Assembly: GCA_963663215.1 (NCBI GenBank)
Contig: OY760140.1
Span: 1,178,001 to 1,242,000 of the forward strand
Direction of reading: 5' to 3'
Length of the DNA stretch: 64,000 bases
Origin: BJGV01 sp003230615
Lineage (GTDB): Bacteria; Pseudomonadota; Gammaproteobacteria; Burkholderiales; Nitrosomonadaceae
The notes under the pieces are model-generated. The model saw only the letters and a program-made list of their open reading frames with translations, did no database searches and was not told where the DNA came from. A program made the translations under genes and the position numbers. Position 1 is the first letter of the stretch; every line of letters starts with the position of its first letter. Below are positions 43,813 through 52,626 of this stretch, one piece after another.

Positions 43813-45029
43813 CAGATATCCTTTGTTTCATTAACAGAATATGACACTGGATTAATTCTCTCAAAAACATCAAGAATCGTATTAAAGCTCCCTTCAACCC
43901 TTGAAGGAGGGGCAGTTCTTGTATGGGAGTCCGTAGCTCGAAATATCCGCTTAGCAATAGACGTGCGATAGCGTTGTGATAAAAACAAAGAAATAGCTAC
44001 TAAAATTGAAAATGGCACTCCATAAAGAACATACTCACGCAAAGTCATACTGCGTCTTAGACCAGAGACAGACGTTTTGGCATTATTTTTTCCTAGTACA
44101 AGCCCAGCATAAACAGCATAAATCTGAAGAAGACGATATCGATCATAATTAATTTTTAGATTCTTACTTTCACAAAAATTTTGTGCGAGTGTTTCCATAG
44201 ACAGTAGCCACGAAGTATTCATACCTGTACCTGGAAGTATCACCTGCTGCAAACGAAGTGCAATTTTAGGATCAGGAATATTCTTTAGGAATTCGTTTCC
44301 TTTACTTTCCGAATCATTAAAATAATAAAAACCAAACGATTTAGAGCTTATTCCTATGGTTACAAGCGGCTGTGGGACAATTAAAATACGCTCTGCCGTT
44401 AACATCATTGCATTTGAGGCGTAGTAGTCCGGAAATGGAGACTGGTAGAATGGACCGTATATAGCCATTTTGTTAATAAGTTTCCTGCTAACCAAAGAAA
44501 ACTGCATGTTGTAATCAAAACGTACCCTAAAATTAATGGAATGATTAACCAATGCCATGGATTCTGATTTTTTTAACCAAAATGGCTTGCGCACAGATCG
44601 AAAAATATCACTATTATTGTATGAAAGTAAAAATCCGTCAGAATGCTTCGGCATAACCCCAGGATAGGCATAAAGAAAGGCACTGGTGTAGATTAGATCT
44701 GGGGCATCATATTCTTCAATCATTCTTTTTAGTGTTGAGAAATAACCCTTCATAAGACAGTCATCGTCTCCTAGCATAATGACATAATCACCATCACTTT
44801 TAGCAAGCGCATTATTCCAATTATCGGTAACAGAAACAAATTTATCAGTACGGTAATATTTGATACGCGAATCATCAAGCGATTGCACGTAGCCTGCAAT
44901 ATCTTCTTCAGAGAAATTATCGGAAACAATGATTTCCCAATCAGAGTAATCCTGTCTTTGTACTGTCTCAACAGCATAGGAAAGCAAATCAAGACGATTT
45001 CGAGTTGGTAGTAGTACCGAAAATTTCAT
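43812..45029 (-). CDS. Family 2 glycosyltransferase, long form
   Basis: GT-A protein of 405 residues: KFSVLLPTRNRLDLLSYAVET, IIVSDNFSEEDI, and a LGDDDC metal-binding motif near residue 93. A long C-terminal extension of about 200 residues contains a hydrophobic stretch near residue 345 (VLYGVPFSILVAISLFL), probably a membrane anchor. It overlaps the upstream methyltransferase by four bases (ATGA), so the genes are translated together. Specificity is unknown. Confidence 0.87.
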   Translation of the reverse strand: MKFSVLLPTRNRLDLLSYAVETVQRQDYSDWEIIVSDNFSEEDIAGYVQSLDDSRIKYYRTDKFVSVTDNWNNALAKSDGDYVIMLGDDDCLMKGYFSTLKRMIEEYDAPDLIYTSAFLYAYPGVMPKHSDGFLLSYNNSDIFRSVRKPFWLKKSESMALVNHSINFRVRFDYNMQFSLVSRKLINKMAIYGPFYQSPFPDYYASNAMMLTAERILIVPQPLVTIGISSKSFGFYYFNDSESKGNEFLKNIPDPKIALRLQQVILPGTGMNTSWLLSMETLAQNFCESKNLKINYDRYRLLQIYAVYAGLVLGKNNAKTSVSGLRRSMTLREYVLYGVPFSILVAISLFLSQRYRTSIAKRIFRATDSHTRTAPPSRVEGSFNTILDVFERINPVSYSVNETKDI

Positions 45030-45916
45030 CTCAAATTCTTTCGAAAAACCATAGTGTATGCGCTCCCCTTTCCTTCAATTTTTTCGATTGGTCTAAACAG
45101 CAAGCTTATTAGCCGTCCAATCCTACGCAATATTTTTTTAATGTGATGTTGAGAAGATAAATTAGCAAAGAAAAATTCCCATCCAAAAGTATTCCAGCCA
45201 ATACTACCCTGATCAGTCGTTGTGATTAACTCCACCTTCATTCCCAAGGATTCTAATTTCTCTGCAAGAAGCTTCATGGGAATCAGCATTAAATGACGTG
45301 GTGCGTCAACATGAGGCCATCGAGAACCCATGAGGTTAAATTGAAAAGAACCTGGATTAGGAGTTGCCAGTACTGCAATTCCACCTGGCTTAAGGCTCGT
45401 ACAAATAGCCTCTAGTGTCAGCCACGGATCAGGTAAATGCTCAATTACATGCCAAAGTGCAATCACATCATAAGGTTTCATATGTCCAAGTGTCGCGATA
45501 GGATCATCGCTGTTAATAGTATTTACACCGATAACCTTATTCAGAAATTGGCAGCACTGTGCATCCATTTCTATGGCTTCAACCTTGAAACCAGCCCTCT
45601 TAGCAAGGTAAGTGAAGCTACCGTACGATGGACCAATTTCTAATAGTCTTCCTTTCTTAGAGAAGCGCTGAACAATTTCAATTTTGTATTTCTCAGGTTT
45701 GGAACCTTCTTCTAAATACTCTGAAGACTCTGGTACAAAATGGTATGACTCTGGATAATAGTCGGAAAGGTTGACGGGGACCGATGCAATAAAGATCAGC
45801 CCGCATTGGGAACAGCGATAATGATCGAAGATTTCTTGAGTGATATTCCGATTATAGTCTTTGCTACAAAAATAAATCTTAGACTCTGTTTGACAATAAG
45901 GGCAGACTTTTTTCAT
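45026..45916 (-). CDS. Class I SAM-dependent methyltransferase with N-terminal zinc ribbon (copy 1)
   Basis: Protein of 296 residues. Two Cys pairs (CPYCQ and CSQCG) form an N-terminal zinc ribbon (1-45). The SAM-binding fold follows: GRLLEIGPSYGSFTYLAKRAG near residue 95, the acidic VEAIEMD, and ALWHVIEHLPDPW near residue 155. Homologues in polysaccharide loci methylate sugars. It is the intact first member of three related genes in this locus (others at 49076-49960 and a remnant near 50640-50940). Parts are nearly identical in DNA to copy 2 while others are diverged. Confidence 0.88.
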   Translation of the reverse strand: MKKVCPYCQTESKIYFCSKDYNRNITQEIFDHYRCSQCGLIFIASVPVNLSDYYPESYHFVPESSEYLEEGSKPEKYKIEIVQRFSKKGRLLEIGPSYGSFTYLAKRAGFKVEAIEMDAQCCQFLNKVIGVNTINSDDPIATLGHMKPYDVIALWHVIEHLPDPWLTLEAICTSLKPGGIAVLATPNPGSFQFNLMGSRWPHVDAPRHLMLIPMKLLAEKLESLGMKVELITTTDQGSIGWNTFGWEFFFANLSSQHHIKKILRRIGRLISLLFRPIEKIEGKGSAYTMVFRKNLR

Positions 45917-46602
45917 AAGTTAAATTGTTATGGCTGCCTCATAGTGATTAACACCTAGACAGATATTATTGTTACACATCGCGTAACGTATATAGTAAGT
46001 ATGTATCATCTCTTTTTTGCTTTTAATTTCAAAAATACAACTTTCATCAATTTCGGCTAATTTCAGAACTAGAATGTGAAAATTCATGACATATTACTAG
46101 GATTTTCTAGTTGTTAATAAATAAATTGATAGCAGGCCATGCTGGGAAGATTTTACTGTGTTTCAGTCGATGAAATTGAGAAAACTGATATTATAAAAAT
46201 TGATATTGTTATAATTAAAGCTGTTCTTCATCGCCTCTCTGATGAGTAAATTTCTAGCATGTTGGAAAAATTATAATGCTATGAATTCAGGCTGCGTGTT
46301 GATCACTCTTGACTGTGCCCTTTTCCTAAAACAGAATCAAATTTCCCGAATGTTGGTTTCCTTAGATCGTGGTATGTTTGTAATGGGGGTTGATCATTAT
46401 CGGGCAGTTCTAAGGAAAAGTTTTCTTAAAGAGATTGAATCAAAACTGATACACCAGAAATTTCCTCCGTATGATCGTTTGCTAATGAAGTTTCAAAATA
46501 TTTAAGTGGTAGACCCACCATCCCACCCTTGGTAGAGTGGCGCAGCACCTGCGGTATCGTGAAAAACACTTATCGTGATGCTGGCGGCCAGCTTTTGTTG
46601 CA
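45917..46602. other. AT-rich spacer between methyltransferase copy 1 and the first flippase
   Basis: A 686-base interval on the boundary of the duplicated unit. No RNA gene or insertion-sequence end is recognisable. It holds one plus-strand ORF (46242-46505) and a further plus-strand open stretch from about 46506 into the end of the flippase gene at 46680, which reads like coding sequence (GRPTIPPLVEWRSTCGIVKN) but has no start or known homologue. This looks like debris of a recombined gene. Confidence 0.5.
46242..46505 (+). CDS. Hypothetical protein, possibly a gene remnant
   Basis: Plus-strand ORF of 87 codons inside a minus-strand operon. The predicted protein has mixed charge with a central CVLITLDCALFLKQNQISRML region and no motif I recognise. 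There is no good ribosome-binding site in front of its start. Its strand, isolated position and the coding-like stretch in another frame right after it suggest a fragment rather than a working gene. Confidence 0.3.
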   Translation: MSKFLACWKNYNAMNSGCVLITLDCALFLKQNQISRMLVSLDRGMFVMGVDHYRAVLRKSFLKEIESKLIHQKFPPYDRLLMKFQNI

Positions 46603-48174
46603 TTACTTTGGCGATTGTTCTATCGAATCGATACTCTCTGCTAAATTTGACTTTCTCCCATCATTAGCTTTTAACAACTGAATAAACTGTATATTCAGGT
46701 GCCCCGTTGCCCATGCAGAAGCGATAAAAGAGAGGGCAAGTGTACTGAGGACTCCTAGTAACATAATCATTTTGGATGAGTCCACTGGTAAAATCTCGTG
46801 AGCAATCAATCCGATGGTGCTGACTATTAAGATCGGCAGGAATACATCTCGACTATACCATTTGCCCATTTCGCCTTTGAGTAACCGTCGATGCATGATG
46901 GGTACTTCAAAAATTAAATATGCCAGGTTAAGAATGATCCACGCCCAGGCCGCTCCGATGCCTTGGTACATTTGCACCATCCACACTATTAACGGAACTA
47001 GAAAAATTATAGCAACGACATTTTTATAAATCGCTAATTTGGTCCATCCATATGCAAGCTGTAACGCAAAAGGCAGTATCATAAGAGCGTTAAGGGCTGT
47101 GCCAATTATCAGTAATGTCAGGATTTGGTGACTATTTTGTGCTGCCATTGTGCCCCCTAGCCAAAGAGTAAGAATTTCTTTTGCAAAAACGGCGATAGTT
47201 ATGGCCACTGGGAGCACGAAAATCGAAAGAAGCTGACAACCTTTATGATATAGCGTAACGAGATTGCTTTCCTCTGCTGACGCGACAAGTTGGGTAAACC
47301 TAGGGAAAAGACCAGAAAAAATGGGGTTTACAAGACCATGAAGTGCATTTGCTACACTGAATGCCAGCATGTAATAACCAAACATCTCCAGCGTAAGCAT
47401 TTTACTGAGAATTATCTTATCCAGCTGGGTCAGTATAACCGTCACTAACGAAATACCGATCATTCCTGATGCAAATTGCCAGTTCTTGACTATGAGCCCT
47501 TTATCAAACTTACTCTGACGCCCGGATTCAGCTAATGATTTCCAAAGCCAAATTGCCAATACTATCGTCGTAAGCAGCGCAACAAAAGCTTGCCAAAGGA
47601 AAAATGATAATATCGAGGGAGATACATATAACAGTACAAGCACGGCACCGCCATGCTGCACCGTCACTGATACGGATCGAATTACGTTAAGTACAACCTG
47701 TCGCTGAAGCCCCACTAATCCACCGGAATAAATTGTTCCCGGCCACTGAAATGCAATCGATACTCCCATAATAACTAATGCCTGTTCAACCATTTCACTA
47801 CTAAAATTGGTCGAATTAATCCAGTATTTAGCCATTAGCGGTGCCAGCATTACAACTGCAATGCCGATCAGAATACCGATTACCCAGTAAACCACCTCAA
47901 ATGTCCTTACCAGATCTCGTGACTCTTGGTCGGAATTCTTTACCGCCGACAATCTCGACAATTCTCGACTCAAAGTTGCACTGAGCCCCATCTCCAATAA
48001 AGAAAGTAAGGCGACTAACGACATGAAGATACCTAGGAGGCCATAAACTTCTACCCCCATGAGTTTGATGTAAATCGGGACAAAGGCTAGACCAAGGAAT
48101 TTAGTCCATGCGCTGCCAGCAAAATTGGCGATGACGTTGTGTCGCACCGATGGGGTTGGTTTCATTCGCCACAA
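46603..48174 (-). CDS. Oligosaccharide flippase (Wzx/RfbX, MOP superfamily), copy A
   Basis: Integral membrane protein of 523 residues with about 12-14 helices, of the polysaccharide-transporter family that flips lipid-linked sugar repeat units across the inner membrane. It begins RHNVIANFAGSAWTKFLGLAF and has the usual family block VEVYGLLGIFMSLVALLSLLEMGLSATLSRELS. Residues 1-495 are identical to copy B at 51106-52626; the last residues differ (ending IEQSPK versus LKVNH). It follows the adjacent putative glycosyltransferase by 2 bases. Confidence 0.9.
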   Translation of the reverse strand: MWRMKPTPSVRHNVIANFAGSAWTKFLGLAFVPIYIKLMGVEVYGLLGIFMSLVALLSLLEMGLSATLSRELSRLSAVKNSDQESRDLVRTFEVVYWVIGILIGIAVVMLAPLMAKYWINSTNFSSEMVEQALVIMGVSIAFQWPGTIYSGGLVGLQRQVVLNVIRSVSVTVQHGGAVLVLLYVSPSILSFFLWQAFVALLTTIVLAIWLWKSLAESGRQSKFDKGLIVKNWQFASGMIGISLVTVILTQLDKIILSKMLTLEMFGYYMLAFSVANALHGLVNPIFSGLFPRFTQLVASAEESNLVTLYHKGCQLLSIFVLPVAITIAVFAKEILTLWLGGTMAAQNSHQILTLLIIGTALNALMILPFALQLAYGWTKLAIYKNVVAIIFLVPLIVWMVQMYQGIGAAWAWIILNLAYLIFEVPIMHRRLLKGEMGKWYSRDVFLPILIVSTIGLIAHEILPVDSSKMIMLLGVLSTLALSFIASAWATGHLNIQFIQLLKANDGRKSNLAESIDSIEQSPK

Positions 48175-49032
48175 ACCTATTGGTCTAGAGATTTCTTTAC
48201 GTTACTTCCCCAGGCAAAGAATTCCCATTTTCTCTTCTTATCCAAACTTTCCCTATCATATATTCTTGTCTGGTTGTCTGAAATCAGCAGATTCTCTTGT
48301 GCTCTACGCCAGAATGTATTGCTGCTATCCCACTCATGCTTCTCATATCCCTTTCCGTTCCTGCCCACAACCATTGGTCTGAGCCCCATCGACTCTACTT
48401 GATTGGTAAAGCTGTATCTTCCGCTCTCCAGGATGTATGAATTCATTTTTGTTAGGGACGCCCATCTGTGAATTTTTAACATAACGTCCCGCTCAATCAT
48501 AAAACCGTTAGTTCTTATGTGATAGTTTGGGAAATCTAAAAATAATCTATTGATAATCATTTTTTTTAAATACTTGTATAAATATCTTGCTAACTGGCGC
48601 AAGTAAGAAATGCCTTCTTTATTTAGTCTTATAGGAGTTTTACCAATCCTCCCCCATGAACCGGTCACTCCTACTAGTCCCACACCCGGTTGACTAATAT
48701 GCTGATAAAGCTTCAGCAACCAATCTTTATCTAAAATGATACTGAATGAATTTAGAAAACAGCAGTACTTGCTGCTACATTTTTCTACTGCAATGAAATA
48801 GGATTGAAGATCAAAACCGAAGTCCACAATCCTTAAGGATGAGTGAGGTACCTCTCTAAGCAATTCTTCATACGGATCAATATCAACTTTCCGGAAAAAA
48901 CCCTTATAGAGAATCAATAGTTCATGATCAATTCCTGCAGAATTTCCTAGGTATGACTCAATAAAACTTTGAAAAGGCTCGATACCGTTCTTTCTTCTTA
49001 CCAAGTGAACCACACAGATGTCTAGCACGCTA
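46690..49032 (-). repeat. 2,343-base direct repeat, copy A (flippase plus putative glycosyltransferase)
   Basis: This segment matches 51142-53484 at a constant offset of 4,452 bases in every stretch compared, and the two encoded proteins and even the antisense frames are identical. Outside the ends, the left flank is still homologous but diverged (the flippase C-termini differ), while the right flank shows no clear similarity. Confidence 0.93.
48177..49028 (-). CDS. Putative glycosyltransferase, copy A
   Basis: Protein of 283 residues starting at GTG. The N-terminal half resembles a GT-A fold (LDICVVHLVRRKNGIEPFQS, HELLILYKGF, and CCFLNSFSIILDKDWLLKLY in place of a DxD region). GVVG-like LVGVTGSWG follows, and the C-terminal half is basic. 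No classical DxD motif is visible, so activity is uncertain. The sequence is identical to copy B over the shared part, but copy A lies behind methyltransferase copy 2 rather than behind an SDR gene. Confidence 0.65.
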   Translation of the reverse strand: MLDICVVHLVRRKNGIEPFQSFIESYLGNSAGIDHELLILYKGFFRKVDIDPYEELLREVPHSSLRIVDFGFDLQSYFIAVEKCSSKYCCFLNSFSIILDKDWLLKLYQHISQPGVGLVGVTGSWGRIGKTPIRLNKEGISYLRQLARYLYKYLKKMIINRLFLDFPNYHIRTNGFMIERDVMLKIHRWASLTKMNSYILESGRYSFTNQVESMGLRPMVVGRNGKGYEKHEWDSSNTFWRRAQENLLISDNQTRIYDRESLDKKRKWEFFAWGSNVKKSLDQ

Positions 49033-49075
49033 ATCGCCCTATAGTTTTAATTTCATATTTTAATATCTTACTTAA

Positions 49076-49960
49076 CTATATTTTTCTAAAAACCATAGTA
49101 TAAGCACTACCTTTCCCTTCGATTTTCTCAATAGGGCTCAATATGAAAGCCACTAGCCTACCAACCTTGCTCACCGCTTTCCTTATATTTCCATGTGAAA
49201 TTCGTCTACGAAAAAAATGCTTCCAACCGAAAACATTAAGGTAGTCACTACCCAAATCCTTTGTGGTAATTAATTCTTTTTTCATTCCTAGTAATTCTAA
49301 TTTCTCTGCAAGTAGTTTTATGGGAATTAGCATTACATGTCTCGGTGAATCAAGATGTGGCCAATATCGACCCATGACCCTAAATTGAAAAGCATCTGGG
49401 TTAGGGGTAGCCAAAATTATTATCCCATCCAGCTTCAGGCTCGCATAAACTGCATCTAATGTTAACCACGGATTAGGTAAATGCTCAATTACATGCCAAA
49501 GAGCAATTACGTCATAAGGCTCCTTATGCTGCAATACCTTGATAGGTTTGTCACTATTAATAGCATCCACACCTACAACTTTGTTTAGAAATTGACAACA
49601 CCGTGTATTCATTTCTATGGCTTCAACCTCGAAACCAGCCTTCTTAGCAAGGTAAGTGAAGCTACCGTACGATGGACCAATTTCTAATAGTCTTCCTTTC
49701 TTAGAGAAGCGCTGAACAATTTCTATTTTGTATTTCTCAGGTTTGGAAATAGCATCCAAATCCTCAGCTGATTTAGGTACGCTATGGTACCCATCAGGAT
49801 AATAATGAGCTAACTCATCTGGAATTGGCGCAATGAAGATTAACCTGCACTGGTGGCAGCGATAATAATCAAATGTCTCCTGAGTGATTTTCCTATTGTA
49901 GTCTTTGCTACAAAAATAAATCTTAGACTCTGTTTGACAATAAGGGCAGACTTTTTTCAT
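49076..49960 (-). CDS. Class I SAM-dependent methyltransferase with zinc ribbon (copy 2)
   Basis: Paralogue of the gene at 45026-45916, 294 residues, with the same layout: a CPYCQ/CHQCR Cys region at the N-terminus (the last Cys-x-x-Cys pair intact), GRLLEIGPSYGSFTYLAKKAG, and ALWHVIEHLPNPW. DNA around 49620-49745 and at the 5' end is almost identical to copy 1, while 49080-49600 has clearly diverged. This patchwork points to gene conversion. It is transcribed ahead of the copy A glycosyltransferase and flippase. Confidence 0.87.
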   Translation of the reverse strand: MKKVCPYCQTESKIYFCSKDYNRKITQETFDYYRCHQCRLIFIAPIPDELAHYYPDGYHSVPKSAEDLDAISKPEKYKIEIVQRFSKKGRLLEIGPSYGSFTYLAKKAGFEVEAIEMNTRCCQFLNKVVGVDAINSDKPIKVLQHKEPYDVIALWHVIEHLPNPWLTLDAVYASLKLDGIIILATPNPDAFQFRVMGRYWPHLDSPRHVMLIPIKLLAEKLELLGMKKELITTKDLGSDYLNVFGWKHFFRRRISHGNIRKAVSKVGRLVAFILSPIEKIEGKGSAYTMVFRKI

Positions 49961-50069
49961 GATTGGTTTTTATTTTTTTCGTAATCTTACGAAATAGTAC
50001 ATTGATGCCATAAAGTTTTATGCATAATAATCTTTAATTCACATGGCTTTTTTGAATACTAAACTAACG

Positions 50070-50648
50070 TCAATGGAATTGGTCGTTTGGTTTTTTCTTC
50101 AAAGCCAATGGAGTGGCGAAAGGATCATCATGGCCAGCACAAGTTGGCATCGGAGTGAGTTCCAGAAAACCATCATAGACCAGCACCCGGTTGTTGTATA
50201 AATCTGCTACATAGACGTTGCCCGCGGCATCCACCACTACTCCAAAGGGGTAACACAGGGTGCTGGCGCTCACGACTTTGTAGACCACGAAATCTATGTT
50301 GCACTTAGATGTAATGAAGTTTGGCTTGCCCAATACCAAGTCAGCCACCATGTCGGTATTTTGAGGGTCGATATATACCAGCACCCGGTGGTTGGATGTG
50401 TCTGCTACATAGACGTTGCCCGCGGCGTCCACCGCTACCTCGCGAGGTCCATGTAGGCTGCTGGCACTTACACCCCCGTAATTGGCGGTGTTCGAGAATA
50501 AGTGCGGCTGGCCTGTTAAGTGCGGCTGGCCTAATACCAGATCGGCTACCGTCTCGACTGGGTCGGCTGAGGCTGTAGGTCCCCAAAGAATAGCTAGCCC
50601 CAGCAAACTATACAGCAGGATTGCGTGTGTTTTTACTTGTATTTCCAT
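50070..50648 (-). CDS. Secreted NHL-repeat protein, chimeric 5' end
   Basis: Predicted exported protein of 192 residues with a signal peptide of about 27 residues (THAILLYSLLGLAILWGPTASA). Two NHL beta-propeller repeats follow (VAVDAAGNVYVADTSNHRVLVY and VVVDAAGNVYVADLYNNRVL), far fewer than the six of a closed propeller. It is markedly more GC-rich than the surrounding locus. The ATG lies in DNA homologous to the methyltransferase genes, read out of their frame, so the start codon was supplied by the neighbouring remnant at the junction near 50640. The native start was probably lost. Function in the locus is unclear. Confidence 0.65.
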   Translation of the reverse strand: MEIQVKTHAILLYSLLGLAILWGPTASADPVETVADLVLGQPHLTGQPHLFSNTANYGGVSASSLHGPREVAVDAAGNVYVADTSNHRVLVYIDPQNTDMVADLVLGKPNFITSKCNIDFVVYKVVSASTLCYPFGVVVDAAGNVYVADLYNNRVLVYDGFLELTPMPTCAGHDDPFATPLALKKKPNDQFH

Positions 50649-50940
50649 GTGAAATTCGTCTACGAAAAAAATGCTTCCAACCGAAAACATTAAGGTAGTT
50701 ACCATCCCTATCCTTTGTGGTAATTAATTCCGTTTTCATTCCTAGTGATTCTAATTTCTCTGTAAGCAGTTTCATGGGAATTATTATCGCATGTCGCGGC
50801 GCATCAAGATGAGGCCAGTACCGTCCCATAATTCTAAATTGAAAAGCATCAGGATTAGGAGTAGCCAAAACTATTACCCCGCCCGGCTTAAGACTTGCAC
50901 AAACAGAATCCAATGTTGCCCATGGATTAGACAAATACCC
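50640..50940 (-). pseudogene. Methyltransferase remnant (copy 3), truncated at both ends
   Basis: About 100 codons homologous to the central and C-terminal part of methyltransferase copy 2 (NPWATLDSVCASLKPGG, YWPHLDAPRH, then LNVFGWKHFFRRRISHGN). The zinc ribbon and the SAM-binding glycine motif are missing upstream of 50940. Downstream, homology stops abruptly near 50640 where the NHL-repeat DNA begins. It cannot be a working enzyme. It marks a recombination scar between the two flippase-glycosyltransferase units. Confidence 0.85.
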
Positions 50941-51105
50941 AATATATAACAGGCAAATTTTGCATCTAATCTAAGTCCATGTTCAGCTGTATTATAAGCA
51001 TCTTAACCACCGTTAAAAACTGGGCCAAAACCCTCGATCCTATTTATATAGTTATCATCAGAACAAAACGGCGATAGAAAGTTCAGCTTCCATTAATCAC
51101 TTATC

Positions 51106-52626
51106 TCAGTGATTCACTTTCAACAACCGTATAAATTGTATTATATTCAGGTGCCCCGTTGCCCATGCAGAAGCGATAAAAGAGAGGGCAAGTGTACTGA
51201 GGACTCCTAGTAACATAATCATTTTGGATGAGTCCACTGGTAAAATCTCGTGAGCAATCAATCCGATGGTGCTGACTATTAAGATCGGCAGGAATACATC
51301 TCGACTATACCATTTGCCCATTTCGCCTTTGAGTAACCGTCGATGCATGATGGGTACTTCAAAAATTAAATATGCCAGGTTAAGAATGATCCACGCCCAG
51401 GCCGCTCCGATGCCTTGGTACATTTGCACCATCCACACTATTAACGGAACTAGAAAAATTATAGCAACGACATTTTTATAAATCGCTAATTTGGTCCATC
51501 CATATGCAAGCTGTAACGCAAAAGGCAGTATCATAAGAGCGTTAAGGGCTGTGCCAATTATCAGTAATGTCAGGATTTGGTGACTATTTTGTGCTGCCAT
51601 TGTGCCCCCTAGCCAAAGAGTAAGAATTTCTTTTGCAAAAACGGCGATAGTTATGGCCACTGGGAGCACGAAAATCGAAAGAAGCTGACAACCTTTATGA
51701 TATAGCGTAACGAGATTGCTTTCCTCTGCTGACGCGACAAGTTGGGTAAACCTAGGGAAAAGACCAGAAAAAATGGGGTTTACAAGACCATGAAGTGCAT
51801 TTGCTACACTGAATGCCAGCATGTAATAACCAAACATCTCCAGCGTAAGCATTTTACTGAGAATTATCTTATCCAGCTGGGTCAGTATAACCGTCACTAA
51901 CGAAATACCGATCATTCCTGATGCAAATTGCCAGTTCTTGACTATGAGCCCTTTATCAAACTTACTCTGACGCCCGGATTCAGCTAATGATTTCCAAAGC
52001 CAAATTGCCAATACTATCGTCGTAAGCAGCGCAACAAAAGCTTGCCAAAGGAAAAATGATAATATCGAGGGAGATACATATAACAGTACAAGCACGGCAC
52101 CGCCATGCTGCACCGTCACTGATACGGATCGAATTACGTTAAGTACAACCTGTCGCTGAAGCCCCACTAATCCACCGGAATAAATTGTTCCCGGCCACTG
52201 AAATGCAATCGATACTCCCATAATAACTAATGCCTGTTCAACCATTTCACTACTAAAATTGGTCGAATTAATCCAGTATTTAGCCATTAGCGGTGCCAGC
52301 ATTACAACTGCAATGCCGATCAGAATACCGATTACCCAGTAAACCACCTCAAATGTCCTTACCAGATCTCGTGACTCTTGGTCGGAATTCTTTACCGCCG
52401 ACAATCTCGACAATTCTCGACTCAAAGTTGCACTGAGCCCCATCTCCAATAAAGAAAGTAAGGCGACTAACGACATGAAGATACCTAGGAGGCCATAAAC
52501 TTCTACCCCCATGAGTTTGATGTAAATCGGGACAAAGGCTAGACCAAGGAATTTAGTCCATGCGCTGCCAGCAAAATTGGCGATGACGTTGTGTCGCACC
52601 GATGGGGTTGGTTTCATTCGCCACAA
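51106..52626 (-). CDS. Oligosaccharide flippase (Wzx/RfbX, MOP superfamily), copy B
   Basis: Second copy of the lipid-linked oligosaccharide flippase, 506 residues. It is identical to copy A except for its C-terminal end, which is 17 residues shorter and diverged. Having two near-identical flippases in one locus is unusual since one normally serves a pathway. It follows the putative glycosyltransferase copy B by 2 bases and precedes the truncated methyltransferase. Confidence 0.9.
   Translation of the reverse strand: MWRMKPTPSVRHNVIANFAGSAWTKFLGLAFVPIYIKLMGVEVYGLLGIFMSLVALLSLLEMGLSATLSRELSRLSAVKNSDQESRDLVRTFEVVYWVIGILIGIAVVMLAPLMAKYWINSTNFSSEMVEQALVIMGVSIAFQWPGTIYSGGLVGLQRQVVLNVIRSVSVTVQHGGAVLVLLYVSPSILSFFLWQAFVALLTTIVLAIWLWKSLAESGRQSKFDKGLIVKNWQFASGMIGISLVTVILTQLDKIILSKMLTLEMFGYYMLAFSVANALHGLVNPIFSGLFPRFTQLVASAEESNLVTLYHKGCQLLSIFVLPVAITIAVFAKEILTLWLGGTMAAQNSHQILTLLIIGTALNALMILPFALQLAYGWTKLAIYKNVVAIIFLVPLIVWMVQMYQGIGAAWAWIILNLAYLIFEVPIMHRRLLKGEMGKWYSRDVFLPILIVSTIGLIAHEILPVDSSKMIMLLGVLSTLALSFIASAWATGHLNIIQFIRLLKVNH

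Noticed and set aside
46506..46600. A possible tRNA-like element in the GC-richer stretch after the small ORF
   Set aside because: No acceptor stem, T-loop or anticodon arm could be assembled.
46814..48402. Plus-strand ORFs inside the flippase and glycosyltransferase genes
   Set aside because: They are antisense shadows, appear identically in both repeat copies, and have no family similarity.
50200..50440. Short direct DNA repeats that might suggest a CRISPR or mobile repeat
   Set aside because: The two 30-base repeats encode the NHL motif DAAGNVYVAD and are protein-domain repeats spaced about 196 bases apart.
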